A stretch of DNA of 64,000 nt from Rhipidocladum racemiflorum (Eukaryota > Streptophyta > Magnoliopsida > Poales > Poaceae). Numbering within the stretch: position 1 is the stretch's first letter; each line of letters starts with the position of its first letter. The stretch covers positions 6,587,001 to 6,651,000 of the forward strand of contig CM070585.1 of the NCBI GenBank assembly GCA_036346355.1, in the 5' to 3' direction. This document shows, in pieces, positions 44,770-56,369 of the stretch. A program made the position numbers and the translations under genes. Under the pieces are notes generated by a model. It had not been told where the DNA came from. It saw only the letters and a list, made by a program, of their open reading frames with translations, and searched no databases.

Positions 44770-46915
44770 TTCGGTCCCTTGTTTCTTCATCCTCTACACA
44801 TTACATTTGAAGAATAAAACATATTATGTCATTTCCATTCAATATCATACATGGTTACATATTTATAGAAAAGACATATAAGTTAAACGTATTCACACAC
44901 ACGATATATCCATATATAACACGATATAAGTAAAACGTACTCACCTGGAAACCAGTTTATTTCATTATTTGGAACACCAACATTATCTTCACCCGATAAG
45001 GCATCCCCTGGACTATTCCTCGATGATTGTCCAATGTTAATAGCATGATGAGAGTTTTGGGTGTCCTAAGCAGAAATTTCAATTTAGTACCAATAATGCA
45101 TAGTTTCATATATTTACCCAACATGGAGTTATATACATACCTCTTGTCTCGGTTGATGTTGAGGCGTTGAGAATGCATTGAAGTTAAAGTTCAATACAGG
45201 CGGCGGAGGAGGTGGATTTCCTGAAGAGGTTGCTAGAGCATAATCCTACCAACAAGAATGTTAGCATTTGACTACTATGAACATCTCAAATTTAACAGAA
45301 ATGCCAATTATTTTTTACCTGCATCCACTGTGCCATGGCCGTGAATCCCGTATGCATAGCATTCCGCATATCTCGGTTCTCATCCCGCACGCTCGCAAGC
45401 TCACGTCTCAACTCTTGATCACTTTGCCTCGTAGAAGAAGAAGCATTGCTTGAAGTGCCAAATGGGGCAGAAGTCAAGCGCACATTCCTATCATCAAATG
45501 CACCATCAAGAAGCGCATAACGGCCATGAGGCTTCCCACCCGTATTCTGGTACATCAAAATTCCCATGCAGCCAATTAACATCGGGTCCATGCTTTTCTT
45601 GGTATGCATCTCGATACTTCCCCTGGAAAGGTATGAAAACATTGAAATGCCACAACTAGTCTGAAAAACAAAATTAGCTACGTGTTAGTGCTACGCACCA
45701 AGTTTATCTGGACATGTGGATTAGTGACAGGTGGAATCTCAGAACCCTCAAAACTTGCCATGTCCTGCATCGAAACCCCCATGAACAAAGATAAGCCTCT
45801 AAAGGTGTCACGGGTCTTTGAAACCTCCTCTCGCAACAAAACAAGGAAAATGTATTAAGTCCGAATGTCGAAACGATGGTTTGAAAATACAGAGACTATA
45901 TTACCATTTCCTGTGGGTTCGACTAATAGAACTAGATCCACCTCGGTTCACCCTTGCCCTGAAGTGGCACGAAGATTCCGCTTCATTTCACTTACGCTGC
46001 CATCTTTGGATCACACCATTGTGTAATGAGATACCCCCAAGCCTCATCATCGATCCATGCAGGTTTGACTTGCTCATACTCAGCAGCAGTGAGAAACAAC
46101 GGATTCTCTCTTGTGTCAATGTCTTCATCTTCACACACATCCTTGTAGTACTTGGTCAGAGCTGCTACTCGAGTGTTGTACATTAGTCGCCAAAGATGGT
46201 ATTGGCAAGCCGCCTCTAAAGTTGCCTCCCATCTCGCCCTAGTGTCACTCGGGTAACCTTCACCTTCAGGATATGTATACCGAGCCTGCATTTCGTAGAC
46301 TTATAAATAACATAACAAGTCTACCAATGTCATATTTGCAAATAACTTACACGGAAATCTTTCTTGACCCGATCTGTCATTGTATCACCCGCTTCACCAA
46401 TAGCATACCAATGTCTCCATTTTGTAGCTGCTACGATAACTGGAGGACTCAATGTCATATCTTGCACAGTTTGTGGATAGTGATAGCGCAACAAAGGCTG
46501 CAACACAGTGTTTGGTCCACGTGGCCTCCCGACAAATACACTATGTTTCCATTGCCTAGAACCATATTCAAAATGGCAATATTATATGGATGTGAGAATT
46601 AATTACATGATGACATATAGCAAAACTTACCTTTTTCCTGCTGATACTATCACCTCCCTCCCTACAGGCGTGGGAGGAAGTGGAGGGATTGAATTTTGCC
46701 CCCGTGACTTCTTCCTCCCCTGTGTATCTGCCTGGACTTCTTCTTCCCCTGTGTACTCAGGATCCTCAGCCTGTGTTTCCTCTTCCTCAGCATGTGCTTC
46801 CTCTTCCTCTGCAGCATGTGCTTCCTCTTGTGTAACCTGTCTTGATGAGGATGCCCTAGCTTCAGATCGGTTTAGTTTTTGCAAGAAATTTTTCTTCAAC
46901 TTATGCCTGCATTAG
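44770..46915 (-). CDS. TNPA-like CACTA protein (plant transposase, Ptta/En/Spm type), multi-exon
   Basis: Exons are inferred from ORFs and splice signals. The order is 46915-46626 (Glu/Ala-rich, after a TAATGCAG acceptor, ending at GTAAG), then about 46560-46351 (RQWKHSVFVGRPRG, WRHWYAIGEAGD), then 46291-45992 or beyond (YPSDTRARWEATLEAACQYH), then pieces at 45940-45700 (ARVNRGGSSSISRTHRK, FEGSEIPPVTNPHVQIN) and 45642-45292 (coiled-coil-like SDQELRRELASVRDENRDM). Next are 45245-45141 (Pro-rich), 45066-44944 and a last short exon near 44800 ending RDRS-stop. Domain content fits the plant En/Spm transposase family that binds subterminal repeats. The exact exon edges and the start are uncertain. 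Confidence 0.65.
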
Positions 46916-47012
46916 TTTAAATGTAAGTGACAGATCATATATGCAATAAAATCAATAATGTAATGGAAAACATTAGTATAATGTAATTAAAATCAATATT
47001 GTACCATATCAT

Positions 47013-50000
47013 CTATTCATTGTCCTCATCATAATCTGGTTCACTATCATTAGAGCTAGAATCAGTGAAGGTATCAGAATCACACTCTCCGCCTGAATGG
47101 GATTCTACTTCTACACCAGTAGAAACATTCCGTAATAGTGTAAAATCTTTCTCATTGCATACTGTATCCACTTCATTCGAGACATAAACGACATCCAACT
47201 CATCTCCTAGATCGATAGCGAATGTGCCGCTTAACCCTTCCTCCTGATAGAACTCAGTGGTCATACTAATTGGAGCCTGATTAATGAAATGTGAGATGTC
47301 TCGTTTTGTGACATGACAGACCACCCACCAATCTTTCAAGTCAATCTTCTTGACTTGTTTCATTTTGGGACCTGACATATCTCGTTTAGGGACCTTACAT
47401 GGGTACGGGGTGTAGTATACTTGAGAGCACTGATGAGGTAGAACAAATGGCTCAAAGACAGAATGTTTTGATGTATGTTTGATCTCAACCAAACCAATAT
47501 TTGGAGAGCGCCGCACACCAGTTGTTGGATTGAACCAATGACAATCGAATAAAACTAAGTTGAAATGTTTATCACCAGGGAATGTCACTTCGATGATATC
47601 CTCAATTATACCGTAGTATTCGATCTTGGAACTACCTTCTCCAGAGCTAGTATAGACACCACTGTTAACGGTAGTCAAATTTGCCTTTTGCCGCTCATAC
47701 TTTGCAGAACGGAATCTATATCCATTAATATCATATCCATTAACTGATGTCACCTGGATCCGACATGTACGAGAAATCTGCTTTAAGTCGTGATGGACGC
47801 TTGGAGTTTTCATGCACTGCGGAAATATGAAAATGGGAGTAAATAAATATATCTAATTTATTCCGTAATCAATGGAAGGTTGTTCACTTACATATTTTCG
47901 GAACCAGTCAATGAAATTGGGATGTCCAGCTCCGGCCCCATTTTTCCTTAACCTATCTAGTTCAGTAGCAGATGGTTGTCCTCTACCAGGCCAGACCGAT
48001 TTATCATATTGGCTATCAAATAAATTAACAAATATATTAGTATACATGTGTTTGTGTATATGGAAATTAACAAAATTGACACTTACTCAACAAAATCATC
48101 CATTTCCAATGTGTTTGTGTATATGTAAATCATTATTGCTTTATGTTCCTCTGGTGTCAGCATACGAGAACCATTGTTCCCTTGTTTCCGTCACGACTTG
48201 CATAGTGCTAAGTGTGCAGTTCGAAGTGTTGACTTCATACCCGTCATCATATCGTGGCCGCTTATTTCTAGAAGACTGAACTTCACTTGAGAAATATAAC
48301 GATACAAAGGTTGATATCTCTTCCGCAATATAAGCCTCCACAATGCATCCTTCCACTCTAGCCTTATTTTTTACCCGTTTCTTAACATGCTGAAGAGCCC
48401 TACACATGTAAATTAGGATATTTAGCCATCCCATCATGCGAGAATAGTTTACAAAGTAGGGACATCTTACCTTTCGAATGGATACATCCACCGATATTGA
48501 ACAGGTCCACCCACACGTGCTTCATATGGTAAATGGATAACCATGTGCATCATGCATGCGAAAAACCCTGGCGGAAATATTTTCTCAAGTTTGCACAAAA
48601 GAACAGGTATCTCATCTTCCAATTCCCTCATTCTTTGTGGATCGATCTCCTTGGCACACAATTGCCTAAAAAAGTAGCTCAACTCAGCCAGCGAGATCCA
48701 CACGCTTTCCGGAATAAATCCACGGAAAGCTATCGGCATGAGAACCTCAATGAAGATGTGAAAATCATGGCTTTTCATCCCATTCACACGGAGTTGTTGA
48801 AGGTTGACTCCCCGTCTAATGTTTGCTGCATACATATCTGGAAACTTCAACTCTTTCATCCATTGCAAAACTAGTATTTTTTCTGGTCTATTTAAGCAGA
48901 AAGCCGCCTTTGGCTTTTCCCAAGTACCGTTAGATTTCTCCCTCAAATGATAGCTTGGACGATCGCACAACTCTGCAAGGTCCAGTCGGGCCTTTACATT
49001 ATCCTTAGTTCGATCAACAATATCAATGCACGTCGACCAAAACAATTCTGCCACATTTTTCTCTGTATGCATGACATCAACATTGTGACGCAACAAGAGT
49101 TTTTCAAAATATGGCAAGCTCTAGAAGCCTGGTACGTGGGTCCAGTTATGTGTCTCCGAGAAACCTTCAAATTGGTGTTTCGCATTTACTCGCTTGGTAC
49201 TAGATCTAGAAGTCGCCTATGAATTTGGACACTGTTAGACGAGGTGTAGGGGATCGAACACCGCCACGTTCTGCATTCCTTTTGACTCACTTTGAATGGG
49301 TGTTCACTTTAAGAAATTGTCGATGATCACAAACCAAATTGTACTTTTTACCATTCCTCAACCATAATGCAGACAAGTTTCCCAAACAAACTGGACATGC
49401 AAATTTCCCATGTGTGTTGTGTCCAGATACCATTCCAAGAGCAGGCAAATCATTAATAGACCATAGATAGCATGCTCGCATGTTGAATGCCTGTCTCGAA
49501 GATCTATCATATGTTACAATTCCATCCCATAACTTATGTAGATCATCATACAGAGGTTGCATGTATATGTCAATGTTTTTGCCAGGATGCTCTGGACCAG
49601 GAATAATTAGAGTGAGAAACATGTATTCCTTCTTCATGCAGTGTGTCGGAGGTAGGTTATAAGGAACAACAAAGACAGGCCAACAAGAATACGGTGCAGC
49701 GGCAAAACTAAATGGAGAGAATCCATCTGTGCATAGACCTAGCCGTACATTTCTGGATTCTGCGGCAAAGTCAGGAAAGTCAAGATCAAACTGTCTCCAA
49801 GCTTCACCATCAGACGGGTGTACCATCATGTCAGGTTTATCTCTATGTCCATCTCTATGCCATCGCATGAGTGCGGCAGTGTTGGCATCCATATAACACC
49901 TTTGAAGTCGAGGAATGAGTGGAAGATAGCGCAAAATTTTTCTTGCAACTGGTTTTCGACGACTTGTTCTGGAATCATTCTCCACCTGCACGTATCGTGC

Positions 50001-50695
50001 TTCTCCACACACATCGCATTTTGTCTTTTCAATGCTGTCCTTCCAGAATAGCATGCATCCTTTTATGCAAGCATCGATCTTATTGTACGACATACCTACA
50101 CCACTTAACAATCGTTTAGACTCGTTAAATTTCGAGGCATTTTTGAATCCGACGTGACCGGTAGAAGATCATGCATTAGACTGAGATTTGCATCATATGC
50201 AGAATTTGAAAGGTTGTACTGAGATTTCATAGACATCAAACGAGAAACTGCGGAGAGTATAGTCTCATTAGTGTCTTTGTGGACCGGTTGCATGGTGGAC
50301 TCGACCAACTTGAAGAAAGAATCTGCTGCAATAGATGCGTTTGTGTACTCTGATGCTTCATGAGCATCCCTGACATCTTCCAGCATGTCACTCATGTGGT
50401 GAGATTCATCGACCTCCTCATGTTGATGAGGCCGGACAGACGGTCTTGCCTCTCCATGTGAAGTCCACACGAGGTATTCAGGTGTAAAGCCATTCTTCAC
50501 TAAATGACCTGATACAGTTTGGAGATCTTGTTTCTTGTAATTTCCACATGTCCGACAAGGGCAACTAGATAACATTTGATTAGAGTTTAGCCCAGGAAAA
50601 GCGATACTAAGAAACTCTCTTGTTTTTCTAAACCAATTAATATTTGGCCTCCCATTCTCCCAATCCGTATACATCCATGAGCGATCTTCAGCCAT
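47013..50695 (-). pseudogene. TNPD-like CACTA transposase gene, damaged
   Basis: Domain order on the minus strand is as in plant CACTA TNPD. A transposase-associated domain comes first (MAEDRSWMYTDWENG, CPCRTCGNYK; start at 50695). Transposase_21 follows (CMLFWKD, GLCTDGFSPFS, MQPLYDDLHKLWDGI, CPVCLG), then the block with NVDVMHTEKNVAELFW and DUF4218 (49117-48475, joined by a GTAAGA donor to 48400), and DUF4216-like sequence (47813-47013, FDCHWFNPTTGVRRSPNIGL). The conserved Asp residues of the catalytic part are visible. A one-base loss near 50127 shifts the frame between the first two domains, and 49290-49120 is out of frame. The protein would cut DNA at the termini. This copy seems inactive unless these are sequencing errors. 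Confidence 0.8.
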
Positions 50696-51189
50696 AGTTT
50701 CGAACAAACTAAACAAAAAAAACATGGGTAATTTTTTTACTTTCTATGATATAATGAAATAATTTTACTATAAAAAAGTGAAGACAAGTGCTGTGTTGAC
50801 ATACACAAACATACACCAACTATTGAATAAAATGTTCACGTTTCATCACATTCAAATCAACATACACAGAGGTAAACCATAATAAAATAAATATACATAA
50901 TGCTAAAAGTAAAGCATAAATTAGCATTCATTAAATTAATTTCATCACATTCAAATCAACATACAAGGAGGCAAACCATAATAAAACAAATATACATAAT
51001 GCAAATAGTAAAGCATAAATTAGCATTTATTAACTTAGTTTCATTACGTTTAAATCAACATACACACTTGTAAATCATAACAAGGGCAAGGCTACGCATA
51101 AATCAACATACACACATAGTGCTAAAAGTAAGCATAAATTAGTATTCATTAACTTACATTGTTTCCGATGAAACAGCAAGAGCAAGGCT

Positions 51190-52560
51190 ACTCCGAGTGC
51201 ACTCTCGGGGACAACACTAGAACAAGGATACTTCGAGTGCACTCTCGGGGACTCACCTAGAAAGCACCCAAAGCAATCACATTCAATACTATATGACGGT
51301 ATCGACATGGTTCAGTAATCAAAATTGTCATACATACAATCGAAATCAAGCAGAGAGAGGGTCGCGAGTGACAGTTACCGTAGCGGGCGGTCGCGAGCAA
51401 CAGTTAGGGCAGCGGGCGGTCGCGAGCGACAGTTAGGGCAGCGAGCAGTGGGGAGGGCCGCCCCGGCCAGTGGGCAGTGACAGGAGGAAGGCCGGCTAGT
51501 GGGTAGTGCGGCGGCCGGGCAGTAGAGATGGTAGTGGGCAGTGGGCAGTAACAGGAGGCCGGCCAGTGGGCAGTGCGGCGATCGGTGGGGAGAAGGCGAG
51601 CGGCGGCGGCCGGTGGGGAGGCAGAACAGCTGCGGGACGAGGTGAGTGGCGGCGGCAGTGAGCGGCGAAGAGGGGCCGGACTAACGGCACCCGGCGGCAG
51701 ACTGGTAGGGCCAGTGGAGAGGAGGAAAGCGGCGACAGAGGAGAGCCGGCGGCGCAGAGGAGCGTCGGCCACGCCATGAGCAAGCGCCGGCAGAGCAGGG
51801 CGACGGTAGGGCAGAGTCGCAGGGAGATCTGGCCCGGCTGCAGGGGAGGGAGGCCGGCGCGGCCGCAGAGGATGGCGGTGGCCGGGGCGACGGCGGCCGG
51901 AGAGGAGGGCGGTGGCCGGGGCGGCGACAGCGACGGATCTGGCTCGACTGGAAATTTTGCGGCGGCAGCGGCTGAAATTTTGCGGCGGCTGGGTTTGGTG
52001 CGGGCGTGAAAACCCAGCTAGGTCGGGCGGTTGTGCCGAGTGCACTCTCGGCCTAGAGCTTTACCATGTGCACTCTCGGACAGCGTGTCGCCCAAATAGA
52101 AAACCTAATGCGCCCGTACACCGAGTGCACTCTCGGCCCATATCTTTGCCGAGTGCCCTCTCGGACTACAGGGGTGGCGCGTGTTGTTTGAACCCTAAAA
52201 TGTAACACCGCGGGTGAATCAAATGGGGTCGTGTCCACCGAGTGCACGCTCGGAATATCACTATGCCGAGGGCACTCTCGGCATAGAGTGAATCAACTCC
52301 GAGTGCCCACTCGGGATAGTTAACAGTCCTTTTGCTGACATGGCAGCTTGCGAGCTATACCGAGTGTGCCCTCGTATTATCCTGTCCTACGTGGAAAAAT
52401 CATGATATTTCGAGTGCCCTCTCGGAATAGATTTCCTATGTTGCGAGAGCACACTCGGAATAGGGTTATTTGTCCGAGAGGTATCTAAAATGAGAGTACA
52501 CTCGATATAGGTTTATCTACTCCGAGTGTGCACTCGGTGTGTTATTTTCACACTCGGCCC
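51190..52560. repeat. CACTA right subterminal repeats and GC-rich leader
   Basis: About fourteen motif copies by eye in two groups: two at 51191-51247, the rest at 52034-52560. Between them lies a 660-bp GC-rich block (51350-52015) with internal repeats of the GGGCAGTGGGCAGTGACAGGAG kind. In Spm the GC-rich first exon and repeats control methylation-dependent activity. The long ORFs in this block look like by-products of GC content. Confidence 0.8.
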
Positions 52561-53070
52561 AAAACCGGATACTTGTAGTGAATAATTATGAAAATGGCTT
52601 TGTGAAAAATATTACATGTTAAGTTTTTTAAAGTGTTGCCTTGCGCAAAAGAATCATATTAAGCCATCCTTGGTAGCCCTGCATTATGCATTTTTCCCAA
52701 ACTTGCTGAGTACTTTATGTACTCACATGCTACTTTCTAAACATATCTCAGAAGTGAAGGAAGTTGTCAAAGGAGATTCCAAGGACTAGGACGCGTACCC
52801 CACTCGATTGCCTGTGGGCATATGGATGGGTCACCACTTGATGTTATCGTCTTCCGCTGCAGTTACTCAAGTTGTTCAGCCTGTTAAGGCCGTAATGATA
52901 AACATCGACCATAAGGTCTTTGCTTTTATTTGATGTTATTATTATTTGGTTATATGAAATTGTGATATGGTTGTTGATTAATCACTGTTTGACTGTGTGT
53001 ACTAGCTACTGATCTGGGACTAGTACAGAAATACATAGGGGATTCCGGATAGCCGATCTGGGGTGCCACA

Positions 53071-53250
53071 TATTAACTGGGCAAAAGGCTTTTGACAGGT
53101 AAGTATCCACACACTCTTGTACCAAAGTTGCAGCCTGTTTTTCTAATTGAACTTCTCTGTCTCTTCAGTTTAAGGCGACATAGCGAGCAGTTTCTAGCAG
53201 GGTTCCATTCACCGAATGAAATTGACGAAATTTTGCGAATTTCGAGCTTA
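53071..53250 (+). pseudogene. Receptor-kinase exon fragment, right piece, with intron
   Basis: TTA ACT GGG CAA AAG GCT TTT GAC AG is followed by GTAAGTATCC, a strong donor, at 53095. The intron is 74 bp and ends TCTCTTCAG at 53168. The next bases keep an open frame (SLRRHSEQFLAGF) for about 20 codons before AT-rich repeat DNA takes over. The LELLTGQKAFD block is typical of the late kinase domain of receptor-like kinases. It continues the fragment at 39879-39911, interrupted by solo LTR copy B. Confidence 0.45.
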
Positions 53251-53426
53251 CCGCTCCATTTCTAAAAAGAAAACCATTCCGAATTTCGCTCAAATTCAAA
53301 TTTAAATTCAAAAAATTTAAAAAATTTGACAAAATTTATTTATATAATTAATATTAATAGCCTAATGACATTTGATGTGAATATTATTTGAAAAAAAAAC
53401 GAAGTTTGGAGATATTTTTAAGCCAT

Positions 53427-53557
53427 TCAATTATATTTAGTAGCAATATTTGTTGAATTATATTTAGTGCTAATATTTGTTGAATTATATTTAGTAGCAG
53501 TATTTGTTGAATTAACTTTAGTAGCAATATTTGTTGAAGTATATTTAGTACCAATAT
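53427..53557. repeat. 27-bp tandem repeat (about five copies)
   Basis: Successive units of TATTTGTTGAATTATATTTA plus GTAGCAA, with few changes. A single diverged unit recurs at about 53948-53990. It is non-coding. Confidence 0.85.
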
Positions 53558-53599
53558 AAAAAGAGCACTATCCATAAAATCATAACTTGTATTCAGAAA

Positions 53600-54990
53600 G
53601 TATATCTGAGTTTTTTTTAAAATTACATATAAATTGCTAAGAGATCATTAGACTAATCAAAATCTTTGGTTTAACTTGTCAACAATCAATATAGGATTAT
53701 ATGAGACCTCTAGTGATAAACCGTCCATCATCCCTTTCTATTATTTTGAGAGAGGGAGAGAGCCATATCATAACTAAATATTCAACAAGAATGCAAGTAT
53801 TAAACAATCAACTATAGTGCATAAAAAAATAAATAGAAATACATTGTTACAAGATCTGCTACAGGCTACAAAAATCATAGTTGATCAAATAAATGCAGCA
53901 TTTAAATCAGAATTTTGGACTACACCTCCACATCACATTGCATGTTTCAATATTTGTTTAATTATATTTAGTAGCAATATTTGTTGAAGTAATTCTTCAA
54001 ATATCACTTTTGACCTTTAATGACTTTTTACAAATTTTACAATTTTTGCCCAATTTTTTTACATGTTCCCTCATTTCTCAACTGCCAGCGGTTTTTGATC
54101 CTTTTCGAGCGGTTTTCGAACAAAAACCGTGAATTTCGCTTAGCAGTTTGACTAGATTTCAAATTCATTTGACTTTCGAATCGAACGGTTTTAAAGAAAT
54201 TTCAAACGATTTTTCGTGATTTTCAATATCGTTCGCACGTCAAAATTCGAGTTTGAAACGAAAACTGAAACCTGGTTTCTAGTTAATTGGGCATCTTCCC
54301 TGTCTCCTACGCTACGCTCTCAACTGGATCAATCGCTTTGTCCTGATGGCATACCAGGTGAAAACTCTTCGTCCGGCTCCGACCCAAGGCCACGCCGCTG
54401 GCTGCGGGCAGGGCGCCGTACCGGTCGCGCATCGGATCACGACCTTGGGCGAGATGGGCCCATTTAATCCTGTCGTGCCCTTCGCTTTCATGTAACGCTT
54501 GTTGGAGTTCATTTTACGCATGAACTAATTGTCGATCGATTATGTACATCCTCTGCTGAAACCTTTGCAATAGCAGCTAACTAGAATCTTCCAAATGAGA
54601 ATAAAAAAAAAAAAGACAATCAAAAGGCAGTAAACAGAAGTAGGGATAAAGAGTGCACTAGGACGAATACGAACATGCACCTAGTAATGCAATTATGCAA
54701 ATGGACGGACCCAACAAGTTTGGCAGAAAGGGGGTCGTCATCGGAGTCCAAGTCGTGGATCCGCGCCGCCCACACCAGCCCCATATGTACTTGTCCACGC
54801 GGGCAAATTCTCCGGCCAAACCCTTGCTTAACCGAGTCATTAACTAGAAGCATCGACCGCTAATCTATAATCTAATCCGTCCATAACTAAACTAATCAAC
54901 CTCCCGTTTGCTTGGCTCTCCTCTTGTGCGCGCTGCCATGCGGGTTCCCTAATGTGCTTTTTATGGTATGCACAGTAGTACATGCCAGTT
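53600..54990. other. Intergenic, no gene supported
   Basis: The AT-rich part to about 54260 holds AAATTTCG-type sequence. From 54300 to 54990 base composition is more even, with small ORFs on both strands (54216-54467, 54620-54853) but no recognisable domain. They may be relics of captured or promoter DNA. Confidence 0.4.
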
Positions 54991-55002
54991 GTCTGTAAGT
55001 TA

Positions 55003-55003
<1 letters not shown>

Positions 55004-55061
<58 letters not shown>
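55004..55061. repeat. (AT)n microsatellite
   Basis: About 58 bp of uninterrupted AT dinucleotides. Confidence 0.97.
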
Positions 55062-55062
<1 letters not shown>

Positions 55063-55180
55063 TAATATTTTAGATGATGTAGACAAGAGAATGAGGAGAG
55101 ATGAAATGATTTTATATATAAAAATTAATATTTTAGATGATGTAGACAAGAGAATGAGGAGAGATGAAATGATTTCTACT
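55062..55180. repeat. 61-bp tandem duplication
   Basis: AATTAATATTTTAGATGATG...GAAATGATTT at 55062-55114 is repeated at 55123-55175 with no visible difference. It adjoins the AT microsatellite, so slippage during replication is a likely cause. Its GAGAGATGAAATGATTTCTA edge is answered by an inverse copy near 55280-55316. Confidence 0.9.
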
Positions 55181-55321
55181 ATTTAACCGACGGTTATATA
55201 GACGATTTTGAGGGTTTCGTTGCTAAATAGTATACAAATTTTGATTCAAACAGATTTAGATACAAATTGATAGAATCAATTTATCTCATCTCCTTTCATT
55301 TCAGTACTCTATAGACAAAAA

Positions 55322-55496
55322 ACACTCGAGAGGTGCTTCTATGCTCTTCCTTTTAAAAGTTGCACAACTATTAAAGCACGAATGAATGGTATATGGTGAT
55401 TACTTACCCCTTCGCTTGCTTCAAGATTTGTGCAACTTGTACTAGAAGGAAGAGCATAGAAGCACCTCTCAAAACACTCGAGTGCTATTAATTGTA
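55322..55496. mobile_element. Inverted-repeat MITE (about 175 bp)
   Basis: Arms CACTCGAGAGGTGCTTCTAT... and ...ATAGAAGCACCTCTCAAAAC, with CACTCGAG outside on both sides, enclose about 90 bp. The arms also share GCTCTTCCTT and GTTGCACAA. A decayed relative lies at about 60500-60740. Confidence 0.75.
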
Positions 55497-55499
55497 TGA

Positions 55500-56029
55500 T
55501 CGAGTATTTCAAATAATTTATTGTATAAGCTATCTTTAGATCTATCTATAGATAATAGACATATATATTATAGATAACCATCATCTTTCCGTCCCAACAC
55601 TATCTGCATGTGCCGGATGCTTGACGCAAGCAACAACCTTGATTATTCGATCGAGATTAGGCAGCGGGATGGAATCGTGCGACGTATTCGCGCTGTCGGG
55701 GAATGCACTCCAACCGCTAGAACTGACGTGGCCCCTTCATGCCATAATTTTTGGACCAAGATATGAACTGAACTCCCCACTCGTATTTCGCGAATCTATT
55801 ACTATATGAACCGACACAGCAGCAATTAGCATTCGAAAATCTTCGTTGAAATGATTGTTTGAGGTGGCTAGCTAACTAGCTCCCCAAGTCAAGCCGTTGG
55901 TGGTCAAGTTCAGACGCAACAAAACACTTGAGCTGCAAGTATTTAGTCGCCTAGTTGGACCTGCAATTATTTTGTAGGCAGCTAGCATGCCAACAAATGG
56001 AAGATTGAGAGGTAAACCGAAAGGGGCAA
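55500..56029. other. Intergenic, no gene supported
   Basis: A 62-codon plus-strand ORF (55621-55809) has no recognisable domain. No other structure was seen. Confidence 0.4.
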
Positions 56030-56320
56030 GGGTGTGTTTGGTTGCCTGTACTAAGTGGTACATGTATGAGATGGTTCAAAAAAAAGTCATGTATATGCTT
56101 GGTTGCTTGAATGGAACCATCCTATTCTGGACCAAGTGATACAAATTTGAGGAATATTCTCTTTAGATGCTGAACCATCCTATTCTGGACCAAGTGATAC
56201 AAATTTGAGGAATATTCTCTTTAGATGCTGAACCATTCTATTCACCTAAAATAATAAAACCAAATAGTACAAAATCATCCCATTCCATTCAACCTCATCC
56301 TATCAACCAAACACATCCTT
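56030..56320. mobile_element. Tourist-like MITE with internal 58-bp duplication
   Basis: The ends GGGTGTGTTTGGTTG and CAACCAAACACATCC are inverted repeats. The flanking trinucleotides (CAA and TTA) do not match, so the target duplication has decayed. Inside, the block starting GAACCATCCTATTCTGGACC is present twice in tandem (56114 and 56172), and a third partial start follows at 56230. Confidence 0.8.
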
Positions 56321-56369
56321 AATTTCCACACGGCAAGCAAATGAATATTGTCACTGGACACTCACCAGC

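Larger units (their letters stand above)
43901..52580 (-). mobile_element. CACTA (En/Spm) transposon, 8680 bp
   Basis: The termini are CACTACAAG (43901-43909) and CTTGTAGTG (52572-52580), flanked by AAT on both sides (43898-43900, 52581-52583), the expected 3-bp duplication. The two subterminal regions hold many copies of a palindromic motif near CCGAGTGCACTCTCGG. Two gene regions lie on the minus strand, TNPD-like (about 50695-47013) and TNPA-like (about 46915-44770). The 5' end of transcription would thus be the right terminus. A GC-rich stretch (51350-52015) there matches the GC-rich leader described for Spm-type elements. It is inserted in solo LTR copy B. Confidence 0.95.
39912..53070 (+). 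mobile_element. Solo LTR, family S, copy B, with CACTA nested inside
   Basis: It starts TGTAACATCCCCAATT and ends GGGGTGCCACA. The flanks are TATTA (39907-39911) and TATTA (53071-53075), a perfect 5-bp duplication. Without the CACTA element it is about 4.5 kb, roughly 1.1 kb longer than copy A. The extra part seems to lie around 41930-42980, AT-rich DNA with no coding signal. Copies A and B share the order of many blocks, in opposite orientation. No gag or pol is seen, so it is a solo LTR. Confidence 0.85.

Noticed and set aside
51404..52045. 213-codon minus-strand ORF rich in Pro, Arg, Ala and Ser
   Set aside because: It lies in the GC-rich CACTA leader, has tandemly repeated sequence and no domain. 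High GC content alone produces such ORFs.
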